A stretch of DNA of 64,000 bases from JBNKFV01 sp050290265 (GTDB lineage Bacteria > Pseudomonadota > Gammaproteobacteria > Pseudomonadales > Cellvibrionaceae), in the NCBI GenBank assembly GCA_050290265.1, contig JBNKHI010000011.1:17651-81650 (forward strand), written 5' to 3'. The notes beneath the pieces are model-generated. The model saw only the letters and a list, made by a program, of their open reading frames with translations, was not told the DNA's origin and did no database searches. Each line of letters begins with the position of its first letter. Position 1 is the stretch's first letter. The position numbers and the translations under genes are program-made. Positions 52,293 to 61,423 of the stretch are shown here, piece after piece.

Positions 52293-54071
52293 TTAGAACA
52301 TGTCATCAGCCAACGCCATAATGCTTGAGCTTCCGGCTTTAATACTTTCCAGGTAGCTCAAACTCCGAGGTAAAAGGTGCTCCATGTAATACTGACCGGT
52401 AAACAGTTTTGCCCTCAGAAACGTTTCATCACCCTGCCCGTTATCCAGCGCTTGCTTGGCCTTCAATGCTGCGCGGGCCATCACCCAGCCACCGCAGAGA
52501 TACCCCATCATCATTAAAAATGCCACGCTAACACTACCCGGCGCCGACTTATCATCTGCGCTATTGGCCAGTAACCAGTCAAGGGCACTGCGCCCAGTCT
52601 CCAAAGCTTCACCTAATTTTGCTGAATAATCTGGAAGTATCTTACAGGCATTGATTTGCTCTACAGTTTTTTCAATGTCGGCAAACAATTCTTGCAAGTG
52701 GAAGCCTCGGTTTGCCAGTATTTTACGCCCTACCAGATCCAAAGCCTGAATACCTGTAGTGCCCTCGTAAATAGTCAGGATACGAGCATCTCTGTAATGC
52801 TGCGCGGCTCCAGTTTCTTCAATAAACCCCATGCCGCCATGAACCTGCATACCAAGATAGGTGACTTCTTGAGCCAATTCCGTTAGCCAACCTTTAACAA
52901 TGGGGGTAAACAACTCAACACGTTGTGCATGCGCTTTAGCGGCAGAAGGGTCATCGTAGTAATGCGCTTTGTCGATTTCAGCAGAAGCGATGTAGGCCAA
53001 ACCGCGCATAGCTTCAACCGACGCTCTCATCTGCATCAGCATACGCCTGACATCAGGATGTTTGATAATTGCTATTCGACTGCCATCGGCGCGGGTTCCT
53101 TGCAAACGGTCTTTTGCATAAGCAACGGCTTGCTGATAAGCGCGCTCAGCAACTCCCAGCCCCTGAACACCTACGTTCTGCCGAGCGTGATTCATCATCG
53201 TAAACATATAAGGGAGGCCTTTATCAGCTTCCCCTACTAGATACCCGACCGCACCACCATTGTCGCCAAAACTCATAACACAAGTTGGGCTGGCATGAAT
53301 ACCCATTTTGTGTTCAATAGAAACACACTGAACATCGTTACGCATGCAAGGATTATTATCGGTATCTAGCAAAAATTTGGGCACCACAAACAGTGATATA
53401 CCTTTCACGCCTGGCGGTGCATCAGGTAACCTCGCCAATACCAGATGGACGATATTCTCAGTCATTTGATGATCACCCCAAGTGATAAAAATTTTCTGGC
53501 CCGTGATCAGGTAATGGTCGCCTTCAGGTATTGCTTTAGTTTTTATCGCAGCTAAATCGCTGCCAGCATCGGGCTCTGTCAGGTTCATGGTGCCAGTCCA
53601 CTCGCCGCTGATTAGCTTGGGTAAAAACGCTTGCTTCAAAAAATCTGACCCATGTTTGTCAATCGATTCGATGGCGCCAAAACTTAGCAAAGGACATAAA
53701 GCAAAGGACAAATTCGCCGACTGCCAAATTTCAAACGTGGCGGTACCCAGCACGCTAGGTAAGCCTTGCCCACCATATTCCTCGCTCCCCGTTAGCGATG
53801 CCCAGCCCCCCTCACGAAATAGCCGATAGGCGTCTGCAAAACCTGGCGTTTCCTGCACACCACTTTCGCTCAAGGTTGCACCCTGAATATCTCCACACTT
53901 ATTCAAGGGCGCCAACACATCGCTACCCAGCTTTGCGGCCTCATCCAGAATCGCAGTCGCCAACTCCATGGTAATATCATCTAAGCCGGCTTTCGCACAC
54001 AAACCATTAAAATCTACCAGCTCACTTAAAACGAATTCTGCATCAAGGTAGGGAAACCTGTAATCGCTCAT
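52293..54071 (-). CDS. Acyl-CoA dehydrogenase with C-terminal extension
   Basis: The protein has 592 residues, the long form with an extra C-terminal helical domain as in DmdC-like and long FadE-like enzymes. It has GTMNLTEPDAGSDLAAIKTK for FAD/substrate, ITGQKIFITWGDH, and the catalytic glutamate region ILTIYEGTTGIQALDLVGRK, followed by the C-terminal module from about residue 450. It oxidises an acyl-CoA to the enoyl-CoA with FAD. The close relative DmdC acts on methylmercaptopropionyl-CoA, but no other dmd gene is present, so the chain is unknown. It is divergent from an AraC-type regulator. Confidence 0.92.
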   Translation of the reverse strand: MSDYRFPYLDAEFVLSELVDFNGLCAKAGLDDITMELATAILDEAAKLGSDVLAPLNKCGDIQGATLSESGVQETPGFADAYRLFREGGWASLTGSEEYGGQGLPSVLGTATFEIWQSANLSFALCPLLSFGAIESIDKHGSDFLKQAFLPKLISGEWTGTMNLTEPDAGSDLAAIKTKAIPEGDHYLITGQKIFITWGDHQMTENIVHLVLARLPDAPPGVKGISLFVVPKFLLDTDNNPCMRNDVQCVSIEHKMGIHASPTCVMSFGDNGGAVGYLVGEADKGLPYMFTMMNHARQNVGVQGLGVAERAYQQAVAYAKDRLQGTRADGSRIAIIKHPDVRRMLMQMRASVEAMRGLAYIASAEIDKAHYYDDPSAAKAHAQRVELFTPIVKGWLTELAQEVTYLGMQVHGGMGFIEETGAAQHYRDARILTIYEGTTGIQALDLVGRKILANRGFHLQELFADIEKTVEQINACKILPDYSAKLGEALETGRSALDWLLANSADDKSAPGSVSVAFLMMMGYLCGGWVMARAALKAKQALDNGQGDETFLRAKLFTGQYYMEHLLPRSLSYLESIKAGSSSIMALADDMF

Positions 54072-54414
54072 ACAAATGCCTGCTTGTTAAAAATAAAAGT
54101 AGTTGGATTCAATCGACGCTTTTAATCACGAGTTAAATCCACTCCAACAAAGCAACAGTGCATTGGCCAAAACCAAAACGGCCTATAATTACTCTCAAGC
54201 CTACTGCCTCATTTTTACTCATCACTCACTTTCTACCAGCGGCTCTCACTGATAGCACCAGCCCCAACGGTTGAATGAAGCAAAGTTTCGTGGTTTAAAA
54301 GGAAACAAACAATAACGAATCAAGCCAAAAAACAAACAAAAACGGACAAAAATTAAGGGATAAATGCTCAAAAATCCAATAAAATAGTCAAATCTATCCA
54401 TAATCGGACAATTC
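54072..54414. promoter_or_regulatory. Divergent promoter region, 343 bp
   Basis: This AT-rich gap lies between the acyl-CoA dehydrogenase and AraC-type genes. A/T-rich tracts occur around 54290-54400, but I see no clear palindrome. It must carry both promoters. Confidence 0.4.
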
Positions 54415-55419
54415 ATGAGTATCGAACATCACTCCATTTCCGTACATTTTGCCCGCACACTGGCTGAATCGGTTACACGGCAGGGTGTCGACGTCCAACC
54501 GTTGTTACACCAAGCGGGCCTGAGTGCCGAGTTATTGGAAAACTGTGATTTGAGGATTACATCCGATCAATTAAGTAGGCTCATGCAGGCAGTATGGCGC
54601 ACTACCGATGATGAATTTATGGGGATGGGAAGCCACCCGTCACGACATGGTGTGTTTTCGTTAGTTGCTAAACAAGCAGTACAGTGCCACACACTGCGTT
54701 CAATTTATTACCGTTGTGCATATACCTACTCCCTGGTGGCCAACGCGGTGGACTTAAAATTTACCGTACAGGATAACGAAGCCAGGTTTATCGTTCACCT
54801 GGCGGATTCGTCACGCGATCCGCAAGGTATGTTACGCGAGATGCTGCTATTGGTGTGGCATCGTTTTCCTAGTTGGTTAATCGGCCAAAAAATACGGCTC
54901 AACTCTGTGCGTTTCGACTTTCCCGAACCAGCACATAAAGCCGAACACCGACTCATGTTTCCTTGCCAAACACACTACAACCAAGAAAACAGTTGCTTGG
55001 TATTTGACCGCGATCAACTTGATGAAAAAATTGCACAAACCCCTCAAGCTTTGCGGGCTTATCTGAAACGTGCGCCTCTAGACTGGTTTAAACGACAGGC
55101 CTTTTACCCAGTATTTACTCGCAGAGTAATGGATTTTCTAGAGAGTGCCGCAAACCTGGCAGAAATAGGTATGGATGAAACAGCAACCCACTTTCACCTA
55201 ACGTCAAGAACATTGCGTCGTAAATTAGCCGCAGAAGGTTCGAGCTTTCAGCGGTTAAAAGACGGTATTAGACAAGATGCAGCTATACATTTGTTAAGCC
55301 AGCCAGAATTGCCTATCTCAGAAATAGCAAAAGAACTCGGCTTTTCTGAACCCACGGCATTTACACGTGCTTTTAAACAATGGACCGGGGTACTACCAAG
55401 TGTGTATAGGCGTATGTAA
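54415..55419 (+). CDS. AraC-family transcriptional regulator (OruR-like)
   Basis: The protein has 334 residues. The N-terminal ligand domain (Arabinose_bd type, about 15-200) includes QGVDVQPLLHQAGLSAELL and MGMGSHPSRHGVFSLVAKQA. The C-terminal double helix-turn-helix (about 235-334) has HFHLTSRTLRRKLAAEGSSF and ISEIAKELGFSEPTAFTRAF, then KQWTGVLPSVYRR. Such regulators activate fatty-acid or amino-acid catabolic genes. The divergent acyl-CoA dehydrogenase is the likely target; the carboxylase operon converges from the other side. Confidence 0.92.
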   Translation: MSIEHHSISVHFARTLAESVTRQGVDVQPLLHQAGLSAELLENCDLRITSDQLSRLMQAVWRTTDDEFMGMGSHPSRHGVFSLVAKQAVQCHTLRSIYYRCAYTYSLVANAVDLKFTVQDNEARFIVHLADSSRDPQGMLREMLLLVWHRFPSWLIGQKIRLNSVRFDFPEPAHKAEHRLMFPCQTHYNQENSCLVFDRDQLDEKIAQTPQALRAYLKRAPLDWFKRQAFYPVFTRRVMDFLESAANLAEIGMDETATHFHLTSRTLRRKLAAEGSSFQRLKDGIRQDAAIHLLSQPELPISEIAKELGFSEPTAFTRAFKQWTGVLPSVYRRM

Positions 55420-55539
55420 AAATCCATTACATCCCAAATTAATATCAACGACAGAATCACTAACCCGAATAAAATTATTGGATGATATAACTATATTCAG
55501 ACTATTTTTCAACAAAAAAAGAAAACGCGAAAATAGCGC

Positions 55540-55566
55540 AAAAAAAACCGCATTAAAATAATGCGG
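55540..55566 (-). terminator. Intrinsic terminator of the carboxylase operon
   Basis: On the minus strand, CCGCATT, a 5-nt loop and AATGCGG make a 7-bp stem followed by a run of T residues. It lies about 65 bp past the last gene (amidohydrolase) and ends the long minus-strand operon. Confidence 0.85.
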
Positions 55567-55631
55567 AAAGGCACATAAAAACAACAATAATTAGCACACA
55601 GCTAATACGAAAACGGATTAAAATTTGGAAA

Positions 55632-56501
55632 TTACTTATCTAATCCTAAAACTTTGATAGCATTTTCTTTTAATATCAATGGTAGTACATCCTCACGAAA
55701 ACCCGCTTCTTTGGCAAGATCAATCCACCGCTCCGGTTTAATTAAGGGAAAATCAGAGCCAAACAACATCTTGTGTTTTAATTGCGTGTTAGCGTACTGA
55801 ATAACTTGCTTAGGAAAATACTTAGGCGACCAGCCCGACAAATCCATATATACGTTGGCCTTGTGCAATGCCATGGACAAGCTTTCGTCAGTCCAAGGCC
55901 AAGATGGGTGTGCTAAAATAAATTTCATATCTGGAAAATCAGCCGCCGCATCATCTACCAATATGGGCTGACCATGCTTAAGCTTTACACCACCACCACC
56001 GGGCATACCGGTACCCATACCAGAGTGGCCCGTGTGAAAAATTGCTGGCATCTTATATTCAGCAATCACCTCATACAGCGGGTAAGCCATACGGTCGGAA
56101 GGATGAAAGCCTTGCATAGGAGGATGAAACTTAAAACCTTTGACGCCATATTCTTCAATAAGCATTCTGGCTTCGCGAGCCCCCAGCTTACCCTTGTGAG
56201 GATCGATTGAAGCAAAGCACATCATAATGTCATCGTTATCTTTGGCAAACTGCGCAACCTCTTCATTACGAATTCGCCTTGCTCCAATTTCTGACTCCAT
56301 ATCCACGGTAAACATCACCAAGCCAATATTTTGCTCGCGATAATAGGCAATCGTCTCCGGAATCGTAGGCCGCTTACGATCCACTTTAAAATAACTCGAT
56401 GCAGCGTCAAAAAATTTTCCCATTACCGGATCTTCCGGATCACAACAGGAGACTTCAGCATGGGTATGAATATCAATTGCTTTAATTTTTGACAGATCCA
56501 T
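55632..56501 (-). CDS. ACMSD-like amidohydrolase (amidohydro-related 2)
   Basis: The protein has 289 residues. The metal ligands are in AIDIHTHAEV (HxH), AIFHTGHSG and ILAHPSWPW, with the final Asp in MLFGSDFPLIKPERW. It is a TIM-barrel enzyme of the group holding aminocarboxymuconate semialdehyde decarboxylase and related non-oxidative decarboxylases or hydrolases. It has no signal peptide. It is last in the operon, 54 bp after an SDR gene. A decarboxylase next to a biotin carboxylase would be notable, but a hydrolase is equally possible. Confidence 0.9.
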   Translation of the reverse strand: MDLSKIKAIDIHTHAEVSCCDPEDPVMGKFFDAASSYFKVDRKRPTIPETIAYYREQNIGLVMFTVDMESEIGARRIRNEEVAQFAKDNDDIMMCFASIDPHKGKLGAREARMLIEEYGVKGFKFHPPMQGFHPSDRMAYPLYEVIAEYKMPAIFHTGHSGMGTGMPGGGGVKLKHGQPILVDDAAADFPDMKFILAHPSWPWTDESLSMALHKANVYMDLSGWSPKYFPKQVIQYANTQLKHKMLFGSDFPLIKPERWIDLAKEAGFREDVLPLILKENAIKVLGLDK

Positions 56502-56555
56502 TTAAAACCTCTAATTCTAATTCGGCAGGAAAGATACCTAACTGTTGATCTTTAT

Positions 56556-57302
56556 TTATCGGGCCAGGTAGCCGCCGTCGACCGGATAATATGCACCGGT
56601 GACAAAGCTCGCCTTATCACTACTCAACCAACTTACCAGATTCGCCACTTCTTCAGGGTTACCCAAACGCTTAACCGCATGCTGTTCTTCAAGTGTGCTG
56701 CGCGCTTCATCGGGTAATGCGTCACACAAGCGTGTATTAATAAACGCCGGCCCCACAGAATTCGTGCGAATCCCTTTTGCGCTATACTCCAGCGCCAGAG
56801 TTTTTGTGAGACCCACTACGCCGTGCTTCGCCGCCGTATAAGGCGCGACGTCTGGAAAACCAACCGTGCCTAAAATTGAAGCGATATTAACAATCGCACC
56901 GCCTCCGCCCTTTAACATAGCTTGAACTTGCGCTCTACATCCATAGAACACACCACTGAGATTAATGGAAATCACATCCAGCCATTGTTTATCAGTTAAA
57001 TCTGCAGTAGCGTTAAATTTACCGCTAATACCAGCATTGTTGCAGGCGATATCCAAGCTGCCAAAGGCAGTCAATACAGCCTGCACTAATCGATTATTGT
57101 CTTCAGATTTTGATACATCGCAAAGAAAAAAATCGGCCACTCCTCCACTTTTTCGGATGCGATCAACCGTTTCCCAACCACTAATTTCATCGACATCGGC
57201 AACCATAACTTTTGCGCCTTCAAGCGCATAATTTAACGCAATCGATCTCCCTATACCTAGACCACCACCTGTGACCAAGGCATTCTTATTTTTAAGCAAC
57301 AT
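56556..57302 (-). CDS. Short-chain dehydrogenase/reductase
   Basis: The classical SDR has 248 residues: ALVTGGGLGIGRSIALNYAL with the NAD(P) loop (TGGGLGIG), CNNAGI, and the catalytic YTAAKHGVVG (YxxxK) with IVNIASILG before it. The C-terminal SDKASFVTGAYYPVDGGY is standard. Asp after the second strand (VMVADVDE) favours NAD over NADP. It oxidises or reduces a hydroxyl/keto group of an operon intermediate. It lies between the MBL-fold and amidohydrolase genes. Confidence 0.95.
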   Translation of the reverse strand: MLLKNKNALVTGGGLGIGRSIALNYALEGAKVMVADVDEISGWETVDRIRKSGGVADFFLCDVSKSEDNNRLVQAVLTAFGSLDIACNNAGISGKFNATADLTDKQWLDVISINLSGVFYGCRAQVQAMLKGGGGAIVNIASILGTVGFPDVAPYTAAKHGVVGLTKTLALEYSAKGIRTNSVGPAFINTRLCDALPDEARSTLEEQHAVKRLGNPEEVANLVSWLSSDKASFVTGAYYPVDGGYLAR

Positions 57303-57362
57303 AATTTTTGCCTAGAGAGTTGAAGTTAAAAAATAATAAATTTATTAATTGTAGATTGACAC

Positions 57363-58244
57363 TTATTCATCCCAAGGATCGATTTCTTTACTACCCACCT
57401 GACTCGACACACCCACTAAAAATCCACCGGCAACATCTAGCGCATTAGGATAAGCAGTAACAATAGCCTTGGCCAACTCTTCTGAAGAATTCGTTTTCTT
57501 TGCCAGCTCAGAAAAGGTTTTAATATATTCAGCGGTCCATTCAATGGCATAACTATCATCCTGCAAACCAGGCTTGGTATGCCCTGCGATAATATGCACG
57601 GGTTTTAAAGCAGACAGTTTATTTAATGATTTCAACCACGCATTGTAATTAGGTTGTAAATGCTCTCCCAGCCACACGTAAACACCGTTATAAACCAAAT
57701 CGCCAGCCACCAGTGTTTTACTTTCAGGCTCCCAAATCACGGTTGAATGGATATGGTCACCTTGCATAGGGCCAAGAACCTTCAAGGGGGTTCCTTCCAA
57801 GACGTATTCGTTATTTTCTAGCGCCTTGGGAATAACTTGACGCTTCGGTGCGTTCATACCCAGCATAGGTGACCAGCGCTCAAACTTGATGGGAACAGAT
57901 CGTGTCATATCTTTTACCACGGCGGCGTGCGCGAGCAACTTAGCCTCTGGGAACGCATCTTCAATTACATCTAAGCCAAAAAAGTGATCTGGGTGATCAT
58001 GGGTAATAATAACGGCCTCAAGTGTTTTTCCGCTGTCGAGAACTTCCGCGACTACACGATGTGCATCAGCTCGAGAAAATGGCACATCAATAAGAACAGC
58101 TGATTTTTCGCCCTTTACCAGTGTAATATTTGCAACCAAGCTGATTTCAGTGGTAGTAATTACTTGAAACTCTAAAGCCGAAATTCGGCTAGAAAGCGAT
58201 AGCACACTGAAGAATAAGAAACCAATTAAGAAAAATTTATTCAT
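57363..58244 (-). CDS. Exported MBL-fold metallo-hydrolase
   Basis: The protein has 293 residues from ATG 58244, with a signal peptide (MNKFFLIGFLFFSVLSLSSR, cleavage near ISA). The metal motif THDHPDH is in VIITHDHPDHFFGLD, with later MQGDHIHSTVIW, KTLVAGDLVYNG (Asp ligand) and HIIAGHTKPG (last His). It hydrolyses an ester, lactone or thioester type bond, probably in the periplasm. It lies 2 bp (for the 58265 start) or 23 bp from the SDR upstream. It is the only clearly exported enzyme of this operon. Confidence 0.9.
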   Translation of the reverse strand: MNKFFLIGFLFFSVLSLSSRISALEFQVITTTEISLVANITLVKGEKSAVLIDVPFSRADAHRVVAEVLDSGKTLEAVIITHDHPDHFFGLDVIEDAFPEAKLLAHAAVVKDMTRSVPIKFERWSPMLGMNAPKRQVIPKALENNEYVLEGTPLKVLGPMQGDHIHSTVIWEPESKTLVAGDLVYNGVYVWLGEHLQPNYNAWLKSLNKLSALKPVHIIAGHTKPGLQDDSYAIEWTAEYIKTFSELAKKTNSSEELAKAIVTAYPNALDVAGGFLVGVSSQVGSKEIDPWDE

Positions 58245-58267
58245 TTTTTTCACCGTGTTATACATTA

Positions 58268-59032
58268 TTAATGAGACGTTTGCCCACCATCGATAATAGA
58301 CAGTTGGCCAGTCGTAAATGAGGCATCATCGGAGCAGAGGTAAAGTACAGCACCGCACATCTCTTCAGGCTGTGCTGGGCGTTTCATGGGAATACCTGCC
58401 ATTAAAATGTTATTAAATTCGGGGTTATCTAACCAACGCCGTGTCATAGGGGTTTCTACTAAACCTGGCGCAATCGCATTAATTCTCACATTTTTATCAG
58501 CATACTCAATGGCTGCGGCTTTTGTTAATCCCACTACTGCATGTTTTGCAGCTACATAGACTGACATACCTGGATCGGCAATTACACCAGCCACAGAAGC
58601 AGTATTAACAATGGAGCCGCCACCATTACTCATCATATGCAGAATTTCAGCGCGCATTGCATTGAACACACCTTTAACATCAACGGCTATAATTTGGTCG
58701 AAAATATCATCGGTGGTTTCATGTAAAAATTTCGTATCAGGCAAAATTCCTGCATTATTAAATGCGCAATCAAGACGACCATATTGGTTTACACACTTAG
58801 CTATTAAGCTATCGACTTGCGAAGGATCTGTGACATTAGTATGAACATATATGGCATCACCACCCTGCTCTCTAATTGCTGACACTACCTCCTCAGCCCT
58901 GTCGTCCACATCGCCAATCACAACCGAGGCCCCTTCCCTAGCAAAAGCCAGGGCAGCAGCCCGGCCGATACCCGTTGCACCGCCTGTAACCAAAACACAC
59001 TTTCCAGAGAACCGTGATCTATTTATAGTCAT
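58268..59032 (-). CDS. Short-chain dehydrogenase/reductase
   Basis: The second SDR has 254 residues: CVLVTGGATGIGRAAALAFA (TGxxxGIG), VVIGDVDD (acidic residue, NAD type), FNNAGILP, IVNTASVAG, and YVAAKHAVVGLTKAAAIEYA with the catalytic Tyr and Lys. The end reads TTGQLSIIDGG. It is distinct in sequence from the SDR at 56556, so the operon probably has two separate oxidation/reduction steps. It lies 57 bp after the HAD gene. Confidence 0.95.
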   Translation of the reverse strand: MTINRSRFSGKCVLVTGGATGIGRAAALAFAREGASVVIGDVDDRAEEVVSAIREQGGDAIYVHTNVTDPSQVDSLIAKCVNQYGRLDCAFNNAGILPDTKFLHETTDDIFDQIIAVDVKGVFNAMRAEILHMMSNGGGSIVNTASVAGVIADPGMSVYVAAKHAVVGLTKAAAIEYADKNVRINAIAPGLVETPMTRRWLDNPEFNNILMAGIPMKRPAQPEEMCGAVLYLCSDDASFTTGQLSIIDGGQTSH

Positions 59033-59089
59033 ACCAACCTCTCACTTTATTTTTATAGCTAATTTTATTATGCCTGTTGACGAAAACCT

Positions 59090-59965
59090 TTAAGTCAGTG
59101 AATCAATAACTTCATGTAGTTCATCCACACCCCGTAAATACAAATGTGGACTTTTATTTTCTGGTAAGTCTTGAAATGATGACTTTTCACACAAACCTGT
59201 ATCTACAGCAATTGCCATTCCTTTTGCTCTATGCCCCATTGGGACTTCTAGATCAGGATCATCACCTACTACAGCCATTTCTTTTGCTTTGATACCTAAA
59301 CGCCCTGCTGCGCAGGAAACCGCATGAATAGAGGGTTTACCCACTAGTTCAACCCGACACCCAGTAAGATCTTTAATCACAGAACAGATGGCTCGGGATG
59401 TGCCTAAAGCCCGCCCATTTGCTGAAGCAAAAAAGATAACCTGAGAAGCACTGTATAATTTCGCACCGGCCCAAACAGCCTCACAAGCAGCTTCGATGTC
59501 ACTCATGCCAAACTCTGGATGCCAACCCACTAGCACAGCATCAACATTGGTTCCTTCACCAGGCAATACAGGTTCAATACCTTTGTCAGCAAGTGGTTCG
59601 GCTAGCCCCTCTCCACCTAAAATCAGTACACGCTTGTAGCCTTTTTTCGCAAACAAATCTGCGGCACTACTGGCCGGGGTGAGCATATTTTCATCGGCTA
59701 CATTGATGCCAATATTGCGTAGAACGCTGGCATAATGTTTAGGCGCTCGAGTAGTGCCATTCGTGAACACCACATAAGGAATACTTCGTTCGGTCAAATA
59801 CTGCGTTAGCTCTACAGCTCCTGGAAGTACTTTTAACGAGTTATTCTTTTTGTCGCCCAGCAACAATGTACCGTCCATATCAAAGACAAATCCCTTTACG
59901 TCAGACAGTCGAATTTTTAATTCTTTCGTTATCGTTTTATTCATAACATTCAAGCCATTAATCAT
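59090..59965 (-). CDS. HAD-IIA hydrolase (NagD-like)
   Basis: The protein has 291 residues. HAD motifs: GFVFDMDGTLLLGDKK (DxD nucleophile), VVFTNGTTRAPK (motif II Thr/Ser), the cap region, GKPSIH (motif III Lys) and VVGDDPDLEVPMG (motif IV). HAD-IIA enzymes such as NagD, AraL and phosphoglycolate phosphatases remove phosphate from sugar or small acid phosphates. The start overlaps the carboxyltransferase stop by 8 bp; an internal ATG at 59944 is also possible. A phosphatase in this operon suggests a phosphorylated intermediate. Confidence 0.92.
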   Translation of the reverse strand: MINGLNVMNKTITKELKIRLSDVKGFVFDMDGTLLLGDKKNNSLKVLPGAVELTQYLTERSIPYVVFTNGTTRAPKHYASVLRNIGINVADENMLTPASSAADLFAKKGYKRVLILGGEGLAEPLADKGIEPVLPGEGTNVDAVLVGWHPEFGMSDIEAACEAVWAGAKLYSASQVIFFASANGRALGTSRAICSVIKDLTGCRVELVGKPSIHAVSCAAGRLGIKAKEMAVVGDDPDLEVPMGHRAKGMAIAVDTGLCEKSSFQDLPENKSPHLYLRGVDELHEVIDSLT

Positions 59966-61421
59966 GTGTATGTAGTTCCAGGCGTACCCCTGATTTATTC
60001 ACCACCAGGTCTTTTACCGATTTTTCTGTCGTTTCTTTTATTAATCGATGAACGGGAACCATTATTGGATTGTAGCGGCGCTTTGCCGGGCCTGCTGCAA
60101 TCATTGCATCCACTTGCTCTGCTGGCATTGTCGCTCTAAGCAAAAACTCTTCATCCGAGATATTTTTCGGAAACTTCTTTCTTAGCTCAGGTAATGATAG
60201 TGAATCACCTTCTCGCATTAATTCTTTGGCACGTGGTAATGCCAAAATACGATCTTTTACATTGGGGTTGATTTCACCAATTGGTCGACCAAACTTTCCT
60301 AGTACATATCGAATAACCTGGTCAGGAACATTCTGATAACGCTCCTTTGACATAATATTGTAAGTCGCCTGAGTGCCAATCATTTGTGGGAATGGAGTAA
60401 CCATAATTGGAAAACCAAGATCAGCCCGCACACTTAAGGTTTCTTCGAGTACTTCATCAAACCTGTGCGCCATATTTAATTCACTCAACTGCCTCTTGGT
60501 GGTTGAAATATAGCCCCCGGCAGCTTGGTGTCGCAAAAAAGAGACGTCAAGCTCTTGCGGTGTACCTTTGGGTAGGCCTTCTGCATTAGCGAGATTATTG
60601 AAGTAATCATCTACTAGGCCAAGGGCTCGTTCATCAACATCTACACTGTAGCCAAGGCCTTGTAAATTTTTCACCATTGGCGTGGCACTGGGTAGAGAAG
60701 TTCCATTACCCAATGCACCACAACCCACATGCACAACGTTCACTCCATGCTGACAGGCCAACACACTGTTTATTGACGCTAAACCAATATTACAGTGTGT
60801 GTGAATCTCTAATTCTTTACCGCGGAGTTTTTCGACAACTTTTGGCACCAGTGTAATAACCCGATCTGGTGTTAGAATGCCGCCAGGGTCTTTAATATAG
60901 AAGCAGTCTATATTGGGCGAATTCGATAATTTATCGGCAAGTTCAGCGTAATAATCGTCGGTATGAACTTCACTGATGGTGAAGGTAAGCGCTGCCATTA
61001 TTTCGTTCGCACCGGCTTTACGAACCATTTTTGCCGATTTTAATATAGCACTCGGGTCATTCATTGGATCCAACACAATATGGCGGCTAATCCCATTAGC
61101 CACAAGGCGATCATAGACCAGCTGCATAAATTCGTCAGTCTGGGTTTCCCAGGAAATAAATCGAAACCCGGTACCAATCACTTGCAACGGTGTATTTGGC
61201 ATAGCTTTATGCGTAAGCCGAATACGTTCCCAAGGATCTTCCTGGTTATTTCGAACGGCCATGCCCATATGAGTGGATGAAGTAAAATCAATTGCCCGAA
61301 AACCAACTCGATCAAGAATAGGCGCTATTGTTAGTATCTTTGCTGTGTTTAATCCGTTTGCTCCCCAGAGGCTCTGATTCCCATCTCGCAGAGATACATC
61401 AACTAATTGAATATTTCGCAT
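59958..61421 (-). CDS. Biotin-dependent carboxyltransferase, PycB/OadA type, non-canonical motif
   Basis: The protein has 487 residues and no biotinyl domain. The TIM-barrel opens DVSLRDGNQSLWGAN with Asp8, the metal ligand of the family, and the carboxyl-accepting lysine is Lys177 in FYIKDPGGILTPD. His207 and His209 supply the other ligands in EIHTHCNIGLASINS. In pyruvate carboxylase and oxaloacetate decarboxylase this loop reads HTHDTSG; here the three residues after the second His are Cys210-Asn211-Ile212. The threonine that handles the pyruvate proton is thus Asn, so the acceptor is probably not pyruvate. Biotin carboxylase and carrier genes lie directly upstream. Confidence 0.9.
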   Translation of the reverse strand: MRNIQLVDVSLRDGNQSLWGANGLNTAKILTIAPILDRVGFRAIDFTSSTHMGMAVRNNQEDPWERIRLTHKAMPNTPLQVIGTGFRFISWETQTDEFMQLVYDRLVANGISRHIVLDPMNDPSAILKSAKMVRKAGANEIMAALTFTISEVHTDDYYAELADKLSNSPNIDCFYIKDPGGILTPDRVITLVPKVVEKLRGKELEIHTHCNIGLASINSVLACQHGVNVVHVGCGALGNGTSLPSATPMVKNLQGLGYSVDVDERALGLVDDYFNNLANAEGLPKGTPQELDVSFLRHQAAGGYISTTKRQLSELNMAHRFDEVLEETLSVRADLGFPIMVTPFPQMIGTQATYNIMSKERYQNVPDQVIRYVLGKFGRPIGEINPNVKDRILALPRAKELMREGDSLSLPELRKKFPKNISDEEFLLRATMPAEQVDAMIAAGPAKRRYNPIMVPVHRLIKETTEKSVKDLVVNKSGVRLELHTHD

Positions 61422-61423
61422 GG

